A stretch of 64,000 nucleotides of DNA from Modicisalibacter sp033446685 (GCF_033446685.1 NZ_JAWQLY010000009.1:154323-218322), one strand, 5' to 3'. Shown: positions 19,562 to 28,443, counted from the stretch's first letter. The notes: generated by a model from the letters alone, not told the origin. Numbers and translations: made by a program.

Positions 19562-20434
19562 TCATGGAGGGGCGTCCGACCCTCGCTCTCCCAGTCGGGA
19601 GGCGGCAAGCTCGACAATCTCTTCGGTAATCTCTTCCTGACGCAGGCGGCGGAATTCGGCCAGCAGGGCATCGCGGCGTTGCTCGATATTGCCTTGGGCA
19701 GCCACCATGGCCTGTAGACGAGCCTCATTCTCGGCGGCAAACGACAGCATCAGGGCTTCGTGCAGTTCGGCATAGACATACTCTTCAGCCAAGCTGGCAA
19801 TCAGCTGGGCGGGAGCCAGCGTGACCCGCGGAGGTCGGCCATGGCGAGCCACGGGAAAGCGCGAATAGTCGAACGGTAACAGAGGGCGGCTGACAATGGA
19901 CTGGGCTTCTGCCTTACCTGGCAGGCCATGTATGAGCGTAACGCGGGTGGGAACGGCGTCGTCGAGTGCCGCATAGAGCGCCTCGGTAATGTCCCCCGCA
20001 AGCGCGGGCATTGCATCCGTGTGAACCGCCATGGAGGACGACCATGTGGGTGCCATTGCCCACTCTGCAGCGAGTATCAGGCCGCGCTCACCCACCAGGA
20101 ACAGGGGGGCATCCAGTGAATTTCCGGATTCCAGCGCTTTCTCCAGAATGCGCTCATTGAAGCCGCCGGCAAAACCCTGCTCAGCACATAAAACGATGCG
20201 CAGGTGCCGCTGAGCCTTCGGCGATAGGACATCCGCCCGTCCCGTGACATTGACCAGTGACAAGGCTTCGCCGATGGCGGTGCCGATTATGTCAGCATAG
20301 GCGCGAATACCTTGCAGGTGTTGCTGAGCCTCGCGCGAACGGGCTGCAGCGATCCCGCGCATGGCGGTGATTACCAGGCCAAGTTCTCGGGTCGTGCCGA
20401 GATGGGCTGTGACGTCGTTCAGTCGACCGCTCAT
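19562..20434 (-). CDS. atpG: N-ATPase gamma subunit
   Basis: A 290-residue gamma-like subunit. The N-terminal helix (RELGLVITAMRGIAAARSRE) and the C-terminal helix (LMLSFAAENEARLQAMVAAQ) form the central rotor shaft as in F1. It is divergent from housekeeping gamma subunits, as expected for the N-type. It is the last gene of atpDCQRBEFAG; its ATG overlaps the atpA stop as ATGA. Confidence 0.9.
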   Translation of the reverse strand: MSGRLNDVTAHLGTTRELGLVITAMRGIAAARSREAQQHLQGIRAYADIIGTAIGEALSLVNVTGRADVLSPKAQRHLRIVLCAEQGFAGGFNERILEKALESGNSLDAPLFLVGERGLILAAEWAMAPTWSSSMAVHTDAMPALAGDITEALYAALDDAVPTRVTLIHGLPGKAEAQSIVSRPLLPFDYSRFPVARHGRPPRVTLAPAQLIASLAEEYVYAELHEALMLSFAAENEARLQAMVAAQGNIEQRRDALLAEFRRLRQEEITEEIVELAASRLGERGSDAPP

Positions 20435-21969
20435 TGAGATGACCCTGCGATATCGGTTGCCAGGGCCTGTACTTCCTCGATCAGTCGACAGCGCAAGGCG
20501 TCGTCGAGTGCATCGACGGCCAGGCTCTCGGCAGCGGGCATATCATTGCCCAGCCGGGCATCCAGCCAGCCCGGCAGGCGCTTTCTTAGCAGGGCGATGC
20601 GTGGCGGCGCCAAGTTATCGAAGATGCCCTCGGCGAGGGCCGCCAGCAGGGCGATCTGATCGATCCGGCGCAGGGCGTCGAAGCGGGGTTGGGTGAGCAG
20701 GGCGCGGATGCCGCGTCCACGCATGATCTGCTGCTTGACGTGGGCGTCGCTGAGTCCGCCGAAGCGGGTGAATATTTCAAGTTCCTGAAACTGCGAATAT
20801 TCCAGTCGCAACCGGCCCGACACGTCGCGCAATGCGCGGGGCTGGGCCTTGCCTCCCACGCGGCTGACCGACAGGCCCACGTCCACCGAAGGCCGTTGAT
20901 TGGCTGCGGCCAGATGGGTGTCGAGCATGATCTGCCCATCGGTAATCGAGATCAGGTTGGTCGGAATATAGGCCGAGAGATTGCCGGCATCGGTCTGTGC
21001 GATCGGCAGCGCCGTCAGTGATCCGCCACCGCGCTCGGGACTGAGCTTGGCGGCCCGCTCGAGCAGGCGGGCATGCAAATAAAATATATCGCCGGGGTAG
21101 GCTTCACGTCCCGGCGGTTCGTGGGTCAGCAGGGCCAGCTCGCGATGGGTGGCGGCATGCTGGCTGAGATCGTCGATGACCACCAGGGCATGTTGGCCAC
21201 GATTACGGAAGTACTCGGCGACACTAAAGCCTGAGAACGGCGCGACCCACTGCAGGCCGGCGGCGGCCGACGCGGCGGCGACAACGAAGATACAACGGCT
21301 CGGATCGCCATATTGACGCACGGACTCGATGACCTGTTGTACCGCCCGGGCACGCTGACCAACGGCGACGTACACGCAGATCACGTCGCTGTGCTGCTGA
21401 TTGATGATGGCATCGACGGCCAGCGAGGTCTTGCCGGTGGCGTGATCGCCTATGATCAATTCGCGTTGACCGCGGCCGATGGGAAACAAGGCATCGATTA
21501 CCAATAATCCCGTGTCGAGCGGCTCGTTGACCAGGTCGCGCTCAATAATGGCAGGCGCGGCTCGTTCGATGGGCAGCGAGGTATCGGTCTCGAGCGGCTC
21601 GTCGCGGTCCAGCGGGCGACCGAGGGGGTCGATTACCCGCCCCAGCAGCGCCTCGCCGACCGGCACCTGAAGAATCTCGCCCGTGGCATGCACTTCGCTG
21701 CCGGCGGCGATGCTCCCGGTATCGTCCAGCAACACGGCACCGATATGCTTGGCATCGAGGGTCAGAGCAAAGCCGAGGCTACCATCGATGAAGCGCAGCA
21801 GTTCGTTGAGCTTGACGCTCGGCAGGCCGGAAACCCGGGCAATGCCGTCGGCGATCTGGGTGACGCGTCCGATCTCGCCGATCTCGACCCGAAAGGGCGT
21901 GCGCTCAAGGGTGGCCTGGTTGCGGGCTAGCCATGCATTGGCCGTGGCGTCAGGACTGTTCGATGTCAT
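20431..21969 (-). CDS. atpA: N-ATPase alpha subunit
   Basis: A 512-residue F1 alpha subunit. It has a beta-barrel N-terminal domain (VEIGEIGRVTQIADGIARVS), the P-loop GDHATGKTSLAVD and the alpha-specific segment VVAAASAAAGLQWVAPFSG. The ATG at 21969 overlaps the atpF 3' end by 20 bases; the longer frame from 22008 has no support. Position after atpF and before atpG is diagnostic of N-type operons, whereas housekeeping operons place alpha between delta and gamma. Confidence 0.93.
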   Translation of the reverse strand: MTSNSPDATANAWLARNQATLERTPFRVEIGEIGRVTQIADGIARVSGLPSVKLNELLRFIDGSLGFALTLDAKHIGAVLLDDTGSIAAGSEVHATGEILQVPVGEALLGRVIDPLGRPLDRDEPLETDTSLPIERAAPAIIERDLVNEPLDTGLLVIDALFPIGRGQRELIIGDHATGKTSLAVDAIINQQHSDVICVYVAVGQRARAVQQVIESVRQYGDPSRCIFVVAAASAAAGLQWVAPFSGFSVAEYFRNRGQHALVVIDDLSQHAATHRELALLTHEPPGREAYPGDIFYLHARLLERAAKLSPERGGGSLTALPIAQTDAGNLSAYIPTNLISITDGQIMLDTHLAAANQRPSVDVGLSVSRVGGKAQPRALRDVSGRLRLEYSQFQELEIFTRFGGLSDAHVKQQIMRGRGIRALLTQPRFDALRRIDQIALLAALAEGIFDNLAPPRIALLRKRLPGWLDARLGNDMPAAESLAVDALDDALRCRLIEEVQALATDIAGSSQ

Positions 21970-22699
21970 GCAGTGACATTTCCGTCTTGAGGCGTGCCAG
22001 GTCGGCACGCAGACTGTTGCGTACCACGCTATGCTCGGTTTCCAGCTCCAGCCCGGCGATCAGCCCGGGGTCGACAATGACTTCAGGCAGAGTTGCGCCC
22101 CCCACGGCCTGCTGCAGGGCGGCATTCAAGACGCGATGCTCGTTGTCGGTCAGTGGCCGGGGAACCGTGAGACGCCAGGAGGCGTTGGGTTGGTTCAACG
22201 AACGACGTGTCTCAGCCGGCAGCGAAGCTAGCCCTTCAACGAGACCCTCGATGAAACCCTCGATCCGGGCGCCGTCCGGCAGGCGCTGCATCAGCTTGCC
22301 GGCGATAGCCAGCGCCAGCTCACCGGCGCGTGTCTCGATGTCGGATTGCAGGGCCTGTCGCTCGGCGCGAAGCGACTCCTGAGCCTGGTGATGGAGATGG
22401 TCGATCTCGGCCTCGGCTTCCTTCAGGCGCTGGCGCCGGGCCTGGTCGGCGTCACGTTCAGCCGCTTGCAGGGCAGCGGCACGCTGGCGGTCGGCCTCGG
22501 CCCTGGCCTGGTCGGCCGCTTCACGAACCTGCCGGGCGTCGTCCTTGGCGGCTGCGGCCTCGTCGAGCAGCTGGTTGGCTGCTTGCTGGCGTTCGAGGAT
22601 GATTGCCGCTATCGGCTTGAAAAGAAAACGTGACAGCAGCCAGAGCAGGACGAGAACGTTAAGGGTCTGCAGCCCCAGGGTCCACCAGTCGAGGGTCAT
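21950..22699 (-). CDS. atpF: N-ATPase b subunit with delta-like C-terminal domain
   Basis: A 249-residue subunit, far longer than a usual b subunit of about 156. It has one N-terminal membrane helix (LQTLNVLVLLWLLSRFLF) followed by a long Ala/Glu/Arg coiled coil to about residue 130. The last roughly 100 residues resemble the C-terminal half of the delta/OSCP subunit (LTDNEHRVLNAALQQAVGG, then VDPGLIAGLELETEHSVVRN). The operon has no separate delta gene, so this fused domain probably does its job as stator attachment. ATG at 22699, five bases after atpE. Confidence 0.9.
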   Translation of the reverse strand: MTLDWWTLGLQTLNVLVLLWLLSRFLFKPIAAIILERQQAANQLLDEAAAAKDDARQVREAADQARAEADRQRAAALQAAERDADQARRQRLKEAEAEIDHLHHQAQESLRAERQALQSDIETRAGELALAIAGKLMQRLPDGARIEGFIEGLVEGLASLPAETRRSLNQPNASWRLTVPRPLTDNEHRVLNAALQQAVGGATLPEVIVDPGLIAGLELETEHSVVRNSLRADLARLKTEMSLHDIEQS

Positions 22700-22703
22700 C
22701 GGC

Positions 22704-22952
22704 CTACCCAATGAAAGGATTGGCAAACAGCACCAGCACGGCAATTACCAGGCAGTAGATGGCCATGGTCTCGATCATTGCCAGCCCTACGAAGAGGGTC
22801 CGCGATAACGTGCCGGCCGATTCGGGCTGACGGGCGATGGCGTCCATGGCGGCCGCCACGGCCCGGCCTTCGGCGAGCGCGGGGCCGATGGCTCCGAAGG
22901 AGACGGCAATCGCCGCCGCGAGAATGCTGACGATCTGAATGAGATTGTCCAA
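22704..22952 (-). CDS. atpE: N-ATPase c subunit (rotor ring)
   Basis: An 82-residue double-helix proteolipid. Helix 1 holds AIGPALAEGRAVAAAM, the loop has ARQPES, and helix 2 holds GLAMIETMAIYCLV. The ion-binding Glu is E61, followed by Thr62 and, five residues after the Glu, Tyr66, as in Na+-binding rings. Helix 1 has a second Glu (E28) where Ilyobacter has Gln. Two carboxylates plus Thr and Tyr is typical of N-type rings; such a site has been described as binding Na+ or H+ depending on the species, so the coupling ion is not decided by sequence. Confidence 0.93.
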   Translation of the reverse strand: MDNLIQIVSILAAAIAVSFGAIGPALAEGRAVAAAMDAIARQPESAGTLSRTLFVGLAMIETMAIYCLVIAVLVLFANPFIG

Positions 22953-22953
22953 C

Positions 22954-23649
22954 TCAAGACTCCTTATGTTCCACAGAATGCGGCGTCGGGGGCTCTTCCA
23001 CGGCGGCGCCCAGGAAAACCATGGCGAGAACGCTGAAGATGTAGGCCTGGATGGCTCCCGTTAAAAGATCCAGCGCCATGAACGGGATCGGCACCAGCAG
23101 CCCTGCCAACGATAGGGTGATGCCCAGCACGAACACGCCGCTCATGATGTTGCCGAAGAGGCGCACGATCAGTGAGAACGTGCGGGTAAGCTGTTCGACC
23201 AGGTTCAGCGGAACCATCATCCAACTTGGCTCGGCGAAGGTGTGCAGATACCCCGCCAGACCGCGGGTCGCCACGCCATAGCCGATGCTGGCTGCCAATA
23301 CGATCAAGGCAAGCACGATATCGGTCTCCAGATGCGCCGTCGGCGGCTCGATGCCGGGAATCAGCGCTGACCAGTTGGCGGCGAGGATGAACAGAAACAG
23401 CGTGCCGATCAGTGCCCGGTAGGGTTCGGGAGAGACCTGCATGGTGTCGCGCAACTGGTGATCGAGGGTCTCGACGAATAGCTCAAGGGCACTCTGGGCC
23501 TTTCCGGGACGCAACGAGAGTCTTCGGGTCAGCGCCCAACTGCCAGCAGTACTTGCGACGATCAGCAGCCAGGTCACGGTGACGGCGGCACTGATCGGCA
23601 CCGGGCCGACATGGAACAGGGCGGAGGTGACCAGCGGGGAGTCGTTCAT
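22954..23649 (-). CDS. atpB: N-ATPase a subunit
   Basis: A 231-residue membrane subunit with five or six helices and the conserved stator arginine in SLIVRLFGNIMSGVF. It begins MNDSPLVTSALFHVGPVPIS; the ATG at 23649 overlaps the atpR stop as ATGA. The upstream open frame to 23952 is only overlap with atpR. The C-terminus (AVEEPPTPHSVEHKES) is cytoplasmic. It forms the ion channel together with the c ring. Confidence 0.92.
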   Translation of the reverse strand: MNDSPLVTSALFHVGPVPISAAVTVTWLLIVASTAGSWALTRRLSLRPGKAQSALELFVETLDHQLRDTMQVSPEPYRALIGTLFLFILAANWSALIPGIEPPTAHLETDIVLALIVLAASIGYGVATRGLAGYLHTFAEPSWMMVPLNLVEQLTRTFSLIVRLFGNIMSGVFVLGITLSLAGLLVPIPFMALDLLTGAIQAYIFSVLAMVFLGAAVEEPPTPHSVEHKES

Positions 23650-23915
23650 GGCGTCGTCGCCCTTCGCGTACGTAATGTGAGGTGACGCGCTACCAGTAGC
23701 CCGGCCAGGCCAGCCAGTACGGCGAGCGCCCCCCAATGGGCCAGGCCGGCCAGCACGGCGACCGTGACCGTCAGGCGCAGGATCTGGATGCCCAAGGCCC
23801 GCCATGTCCTGCCGGCCAGGAACAGCTTGAGATTCCAGGCCAGCGACAGGAAGTGGACCAGGCCGCCTGCCAGGCCCAGAGCCAGGCCTGCCATGACCTG
23901 TTCGATCGGGTTCAT
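23646..23915 (-). CDS. atpR: N-ATPase accessory membrane protein AtpR
   Basis: An 89-residue hydrophobic protein with about three membrane segments (AGLALGLAGGLVHFLSLAW; LRLTVTVAVLAGLAHWGAL; VLAGLAGLLVAR) and basic residues between them. Its place between atpQ and atpB is characteristic of N-ATPase operons. AtpR is thought to assist ring assembly, but its function is not well established. Confidence 0.85.
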   Translation of the reverse strand: MNPIEQVMAGLALGLAGGLVHFLSLAWNLKLFLAGRTWRALGIQILRLTVTVAVLAGLAHWGALAVLAGLAGLLVARHLTLRTRRATTP

Positions 23916-23952
23916 CTCGCTGGCTCCTTGTAGGGCGATGGCTTTCGTTCAA

Positions 23953-24228
23953 TCATTGCCGGTGCATCCAGCGCCAGGCCGACCACAGGCCGATTCCCGC
24001 ACCCACGAAAAGCAGCGCTGCAGCGAACAGCACGCCGGTGCCCAGCAGGCGGTCGAGCCAGCGCCCCAGCAACAGGCCCAGCAGCAGGGGAATGACGATG
24101 GCCCATCCCAGTACGCCGATCTGGCCCAGACGCCTCGCCAGTGACGGTTCTGGATCTTCCTGGCCGCGTCGGGCGCGTTCCGCGGCACGCCGGGCAGCGT
24201 CGCGCACATGATTGGGCTCATGGCTCAT
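23953..24228 (-). CDS. atpQ: N-ATPase accessory membrane protein AtpQ (AtpI-like)
   Basis: A 91-residue protein with a charged Arg/Glu-rich N-terminus and two membrane helices (IGVLGWAIVIPLLLGLLLG; GVLFAAALLFVGAGIGLWSA), like AtpI/Mg transporters of other ATP synthase operons. It starts at 24228, overlapping atpC by 11 bases. AtpI-like proteins help assemble the c ring; the same role is assumed here. Confidence 0.87.
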   Translation of the reverse strand: MSHEPNHVRDAARRAAERARRGQEDPEPSLARRLGQIGVLGWAIVIPLLLGLLLGRWLDRLLGTGVLFAAALLFVGAGIGLWSAWRWMHRQ

Positions 24229-24664
24229 TGTCGCCCCCTTCATGCATCGTCGTTTCATGGCCAGGGCGCAGGTAGCGCACCAACTGGCGTACTGCCTGGG
24301 TGTGTAGACGCAGGTGCTCGACACGCGCCTGACGGATATTGTCGCGCTGCTGCTCGCGGGCCTGGTGAACGTGCGCTTCCAGCGCCTCGAGATCGTCGCC
24401 GATTACGCCCTCGCGACAGGCAATGCGCAATTCGCGCCTCACCAGGCTCAGTACGCCACTGTGCACTGCGCAGTAGCCGCGGCTATCCTCACTGCAGCGC
24501 CAGCGCACCACTGAGGGCGAGAGTACGGTCAAGAAATCCACGTGGCCGGGCAACAGGCCAAAGCTGCCGCTGGCATCCTCGGCGCGCAAGGCCACGATAT
24601 CATCGCGTTCGAGGAGGATCTGCTGTGGCGTGGCGATCACCAGGTGAAACGGTGCATGGCTCAT
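24218..24664 (-). CDS. atpC: N-ATPase epsilon subunit
   Basis: A 148-residue epsilon subunit with the typical N-terminal beta sandwich (FHLVIATPQQILLERDDIVA; GSFGLLPGHVDFLTVLSPS) and a C-terminal helical tail (ARVEHLRLHTQAVRQLVRYL). Its ATG overlaps the atpD stop. In N-type operons epsilon follows beta at the operon head, as seen here. Confidence 0.9.
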   Translation of the reverse strand: MSHAPFHLVIATPQQILLERDDIVALRAEDASGSFGLLPGHVDFLTVLSPSVVRWRCSEDSRGYCAVHSGVLSLVRRELRIACREGVIGDDLEALEAHVHQAREQQRDNIRQARVEHLRLHTQAVRQLVRYLRPGHETTMHEGGDNEP

Positions 24665-26088
24665 GGCATTCGGTCTCCGGTCTCGCCTTGGCTAGTCGCC
24701 TGTTCCTTGCTGCGTGCCTCGTCGAGTGTGCCGACCATATACAGCGAGCGTTCCTGCCAGTCGTCGCATTCCCCATCCAGAATGGCCTGACAACCCGCCA
24801 GGGTGTCATCGATCGCTACCGAGCGGCCAGGCATGCCGGTGAAGGCTTCCGTCACCGCGAACGGCTGGGTCAGAAAGCGTTGCAGGCGCCGAGCGCGTGC
24901 AACGATACGCCGGTCCTCGCTACCCAGTTCCTCGACCCCGAGCAGCGAAATCACATCCTGCAGGCTGCGATAATGCTCGATGGTGCGACGCACCTCGGTA
25001 GCGAGGGTGAAGTGGGTTTCGCCGACAATCAGTGGATCGAGCAGAACCGATGACGAGGCAATCGGATCGATGGCCGGGTACATGCCTTGGGCCGCCATGG
25101 CTCGGGACAGTACGACCATGCTATCCATATGACTGGCTAGGGCGGTGACCGCGGGGTCGGTAAAATCGTCGGCGGGGACATAGACGGCCTCGATCGCGGT
25201 GACGGCCACCCCTTCCACCGAAACGATGCGCTCCTGCAGGGCGGCCACCTCGTCGGCCAGCGTTGGCTGGTAGCCAACGCGCGAGGGCAGGCGACCGAGC
25301 AGGCCGGATACCTCGGCGCCGGCCTGGACGAAGCGAAAGACATTATCCATCAGCAGCAGTACGTTCTTGCGGCGTTCATCGCGGAAATACTCGGCGATGG
25401 ACAGTGCCGTCAGTGGAACACGCCAGCGTGCGCCGGGAGGCTCGTTCATTTGTCCGTAGACGAGCACGGTATGCGGCAGGACACCGGATTGGCGCATGTC
25501 GAGGAGCATCTCGTGCCCTTCGCGAGAGCGTTCGCCAACGCCGGCAAATACGGAAATGCCTTGATAACGCTCGACCATGGCATGGATCAGTTCCATGACC
25601 AGTACGGTCTTGCCGACCCCGGCGCCACCGAACATGGCCGCCTTGCCACCCTGAACCAAGGGCGTCAGCAGATCGAGGACCTTGAGGCCCGTGGCGAAGC
25701 GCTCGCTGGTCGCATGCTGCGCGGCCAGCGCGGGGGGTGGCTGATGAATCGAACGCCGAGCAGTGTCATCGGGCAAGGCGGGGCCGGCGTCGCCAGGGAT
25801 ACCGGTCACGTCGAGCAGTCGCCCCAGCACGAGGTCGCCCACCGGCACGCTGAGCGGACCATTGAGTCCCTGCACCCGAACACCCCGGGACAGACCCGAG
25901 GTGTTCGCCAAGGCAATGCTGCGTACATGGTGGTCGTCCAGATGGGCTTGCACCTCAACCAGTAGCGCAGAGCCATCCTCGCGCAAAATGGCCAACGCTT
26001 CATTGATGCGTGGCAAGCCGTGGGGAAACGCGACGTCGACTACCGCGCCGCGTACGGCGCTCACCCATCCCAGGAGTTCTTCAGCCAT
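24661..26088 (-). CDS. atpD: N-ATPase beta subunit (catalytic)
   Basis: The catalytic F1 beta subunit, 475 residues from the ATG at 26088 (an in-frame ATG at 26109 would add seven residues). It has GWVSAVRGAVVDVAFP at the N-terminus, the P-loop GGAGVGKTVL, GERSREGHEM and VLLLMDNVFRFVQAG, where the usual Asp-Asn-hydrophobic-Phe-Arg is kept. It is the first atp gene, and its start overlaps the ftsH stop by eight bases, so ftsH and the ATPase are translationally linked. Confidence 0.93.
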   Translation of the reverse strand: MAEELLGWVSAVRGAVVDVAFPHGLPRINEALAILREDGSALLVEVQAHLDDHHVRSIALANTSGLSRGVRVQGLNGPLSVPVGDLVLGRLLDVTGIPGDAGPALPDDTARRSIHQPPPALAAQHATSERFATGLKVLDLLTPLVQGGKAAMFGGAGVGKTVLVMELIHAMVERYQGISVFAGVGERSREGHEMLLDMRQSGVLPHTVLVYGQMNEPPGARWRVPLTALSIAEYFRDERRKNVLLLMDNVFRFVQAGAEVSGLLGRLPSRVGYQPTLADEVAALQERIVSVEGVAVTAIEAVYVPADDFTDPAVTALASHMDSMVVLSRAMAAQGMYPAIDPIASSSVLLDPLIVGETHFTLATEVRRTIEHYRSLQDVISLLGVEELGSEDRRIVARARRLQRFLTQPFAVTEAFTGMPGRSVAIDDTLAGCQAILDGECDDWQERSLYMVGTLDEARSKEQATSQGETGDRMP

Positions 26089-27976
26089 GATGGTGGCACT
26101 CGGCTCCATGGGGGGGCTCGGAGACGTTGCCGTTTGGCTGACGGGGTTGCGGTGCGGTGGGCGATACCGTCACCTGCCCCATGGGTGGAAAGTCCTGGAC
26201 GGTCAGCGTTTCGCGCTCCAGCAGCATCGCGGCGCCATTCTCCAAGTCGTTACGACGACCGGTCAGTATCTGCGTGGCATGGTCGAAAGCGTCATCGACC
26301 AGCCGACCCACGGCGGCATCAATGTCGCGGGCCGTGGCCTCGGAATAGCTCTTGGGCCTGGCGAGGCCGAACTTGTCACCGAGGAAGGCCTGGCGGTCCT
26401 CCTCATAGATGACTTGGCCACCTTCGTCGCTCATTCCAAACCGAGTGACCATGCTGCGGGCGATGTCGGTGACCTTGGCCAGATCATCGGCCGCCCCGGT
26501 GGAGATTTCGTTGAAGATCAGGCGCTCTGCGGCACGGCCGCCCATCAGTACCGCCATGCGGCTTTTCAGGTCGGCGACGGTCTGCAGGAAACGCTCCTCG
26601 GTGGGACGCTGGATGGTGTAACCCAGCGCGCCAACGCCGCGGGGTATGATCGAGACCTTGTGCACGGGGTCCATGCCGGGCAATGACGCGGCGACCAGCG
26701 CATGTCCCATTTCATGATGCGCCACAACGCCCCGCTCATGTTCGTTGAGTACGCGGCTTTTCTTTTCCAGCCCGGCAACGATGCGTTCCACGGCGCGTGT
26801 GAAATCGTCCAGCGTCACCGCATCGGCATCGCGGCGCGTGGCCAGCAAGGCGGCCTCGTTGACCAGATTGGCCAGGTCGGCGCCGGTGAACCCCGGGGTT
26901 AGGGCGGCGATCTGCTCAGCATCGATATCGGACGCCAGCTTGCTGATCTTCTTCAAATGAACGTTGAGTATGGCGATGCGTCCCTTGCGTTCGGGGCGGT
27001 CGACCAGCACCTGGCGGTCGAAGCGTCCTGCGCGCAGCAGGGCGGGGTCGAGAATCTCGGGTCGGTTGGTGGCGGCCAGCAACACGATGCCGGATGAAGT
27101 GTCGAAGCCATCGAGCTCGGTCAGCAACTGGTTGAGTGTCTGATCCTTCTCGTCATGGCCACCGGACAATCCCAGCCCGCGGGCGCCACCGAGGGCATCC
27201 AGTTCATCGATGAAGATGATGCACGGCGTAGTCTTGGCCGCCTGAGCGAACAGGTCCCTGACCCGGGCCGCGCCCACGCCGACGAACATTTCCACGAATT
27301 CCGAACCGGAAATCGAGAAGAAGGGTACGCCGGCTTCTCCGGCCACGGCCCGGGCCAGCAGCGTCTTGCCGGTTCCCGGCGGGCCGACCAGCAGGATGCC
27401 CTTGGGGACATGAGCGCCCAGCCGGCCATAGCGTTGCGGATCGCGCAGGAAAGCCACCACTTCCTTCAACTCATCCTTGGCCTCGTCGATACCCGCCACG
27501 TCGGCAAACGTCACCTTGGTCTCGGTCTCGACATAGACGCGGGCCTTGGACTTGCCGAGCGTCATCATGCCGCCAAGGCCGCCCTGGCCGGCGGTCATCC
27601 GGCGCAGGAATATCCCCCAGATAGCGAGCACGAACATGATAGGCAGCAGCCAGGAAAGCAGCGACGTCAGCCAGGTCTCATCCGGCTCGCCGTCGAATGT
27701 GACAGCATACTGGGCCAGCTCCGTGGCCAGATCGGGGTCGACGCGATGAGTGGTGAAGCCGGTAGCACCGTCAGGCAGGGGCGACTTGTAGGTCCCCTTG
27801 ATCCGCTCAGTACCGATTTTCAGAGTATCGATATCGCCCTGCTCAAGGTGCTGGCGAAACTCGGAGTAGGCAATCGGTTTGAAGGAGCGACCCGCGGCGA
27901 TGAAATCCTGAGCGATCAGGATGAAGATGAGGCCGATGATGAAAAACAAGGCATGTGCCTGATATCGCTTATCCAT
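26081..27976 (-). CDS. ftsH: FtsH-family membrane metalloprotease
   Basis: A 631-residue AAA+ protease anchored by two N-terminal helices (ALFFIIGLIFILIAQDF; LLPIMFVLAIWGIFL). It has the P-loop GPPGTGKTLLARAVAGEAG, Walker B IIFIDELDALG, an arginine finger region RPEILDPALLRAGRFDRQ and the zinc site HEMGH at about residues 421-425. FtsH degrades unassembled membrane proteins, including the Fo a subunit in E. coli. Here it is cotranscribed with and overlaps the N-ATPase operon, so a dedicated quality-control role for that enzyme is a reasonable inference. It is probably not the only ftsH of the genome, since housekeeping ftsH usually sits next to rrmJ and folP. Confidence 0.93.
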   Translation of the reverse strand: MDKRYQAHALFFIIGLIFILIAQDFIAAGRSFKPIAYSEFRQHLEQGDIDTLKIGTERIKGTYKSPLPDGATGFTTHRVDPDLATELAQYAVTFDGEPDETWLTSLLSWLLPIMFVLAIWGIFLRRMTAGQGGLGGMMTLGKSKARVYVETETKVTFADVAGIDEAKDELKEVVAFLRDPQRYGRLGAHVPKGILLVGPPGTGKTLLARAVAGEAGVPFFSISGSEFVEMFVGVGAARVRDLFAQAAKTTPCIIFIDELDALGGARGLGLSGGHDEKDQTLNQLLTELDGFDTSSGIVLLAATNRPEILDPALLRAGRFDRQVLVDRPERKGRIAILNVHLKKISKLASDIDAEQIAALTPGFTGADLANLVNEAALLATRRDADAVTLDDFTRAVERIVAGLEKKSRVLNEHERGVVAHHEMGHALVAASLPGMDPVHKVSIIPRGVGALGYTIQRPTEERFLQTVADLKSRMAVLMGGRAAERLIFNEISTGAADDLAKVTDIARSMVTRFGMSDEGGQVIYEEDRQAFLGDKFGLARPKSYSEATARDIDAAVGRLVDDAFDHATQILTGRRNDLENGAAMLLERETLTVQDFPPMGQVTVSPTAPQPRQPNGNVSEPPHGAECHHHG

Positions 27977-28029
27977 GCTGACCTCACAGGTCGCTTCGTA
28001 AGGCAGGAGCGGATGATGCTGAGCCGCTC

Positions 28030-28356
28030 TTACGAGGCGACGCAGTTCTTACAACGGGTCGTATAAGGCAACGCCTCCAGGCGTCCAGCCTCAATCGGGT
28101 CACCGCATTTCTCGCAGCGCTCGCCCAGTTGAGCATTGATACGTGCCAGGGCTCGTTCGACCTGGGCCAGTTCTTCCGTGGCTTCTTCCTCCAGCCCGTC
28201 GACCACTTCGTCGTTCTGAGCTTGAGTTGCTTGGTCTTCGAGATCCTTGTCCAAGACGCCACTGATACGGTGCCGATGATCTTCGTAGCGCTGAATACGC
28301 TCTCGGAGTTCCGCTCGAAGTCCTTCCAGCAGGGCCTTTCTGTCTGGCTTGTCCAT
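28030..28356 (-). CDS. DksA/TraR-family zinc-finger protein
   Basis: A 108-residue DksA-like protein: an N-terminal coiled coil (LRERIQRYEDHRHRISGVLD), an acidic patch at the tip (QNDEVVDGLEEEATEEL) and a C4 zinc finger CEKCGDPIEAGRL...CKNC. It is shorter than canonical DksA (about 151). Such proteins bind RNA polymerase in the secondary channel or act in stress clusters. It is the first gene of the transcript that continues into ftsH and atpDCQRBEFAG, below an FNR-type promoter. Confidence 0.88.
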   Translation of the reverse strand: MDKPDRKALLEGLRAELRERIQRYEDHRHRISGVLDKDLEDQATQAQNDEVVDGLEEEATEELAQVERALARINAQLGERCEKCGDPIEAGRLEALPYTTRCKNCVAS

Positions 28357-28394
28357 TGATGCACCCAGTGATGTCGAATCAGGGATATGGTCCC

Positions 28395-28436
28395 ATTAAA
28401 CGGCATATGGAAATCGTTATTCTTGATGCAGGTCAC
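28395..28436 (-). promoter_or_regulatory. FNR-type promoter of the dksA-like/ftsH/N-ATPase operon
   Basis: TTGATGCAGGTCAC at 28423-28436 matches FNR in 8 of 10 positions. On the minus strand TTTAAT (28400-28395) begins 29.5 bp from the box centre, giving a predicted start near 28388 with the box at -41.5, the exact class II position. The start codon at 28356 follows about 30 bases later. Confidence 0.65.
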
Positions 28437-28443
28437 ACCCTGC

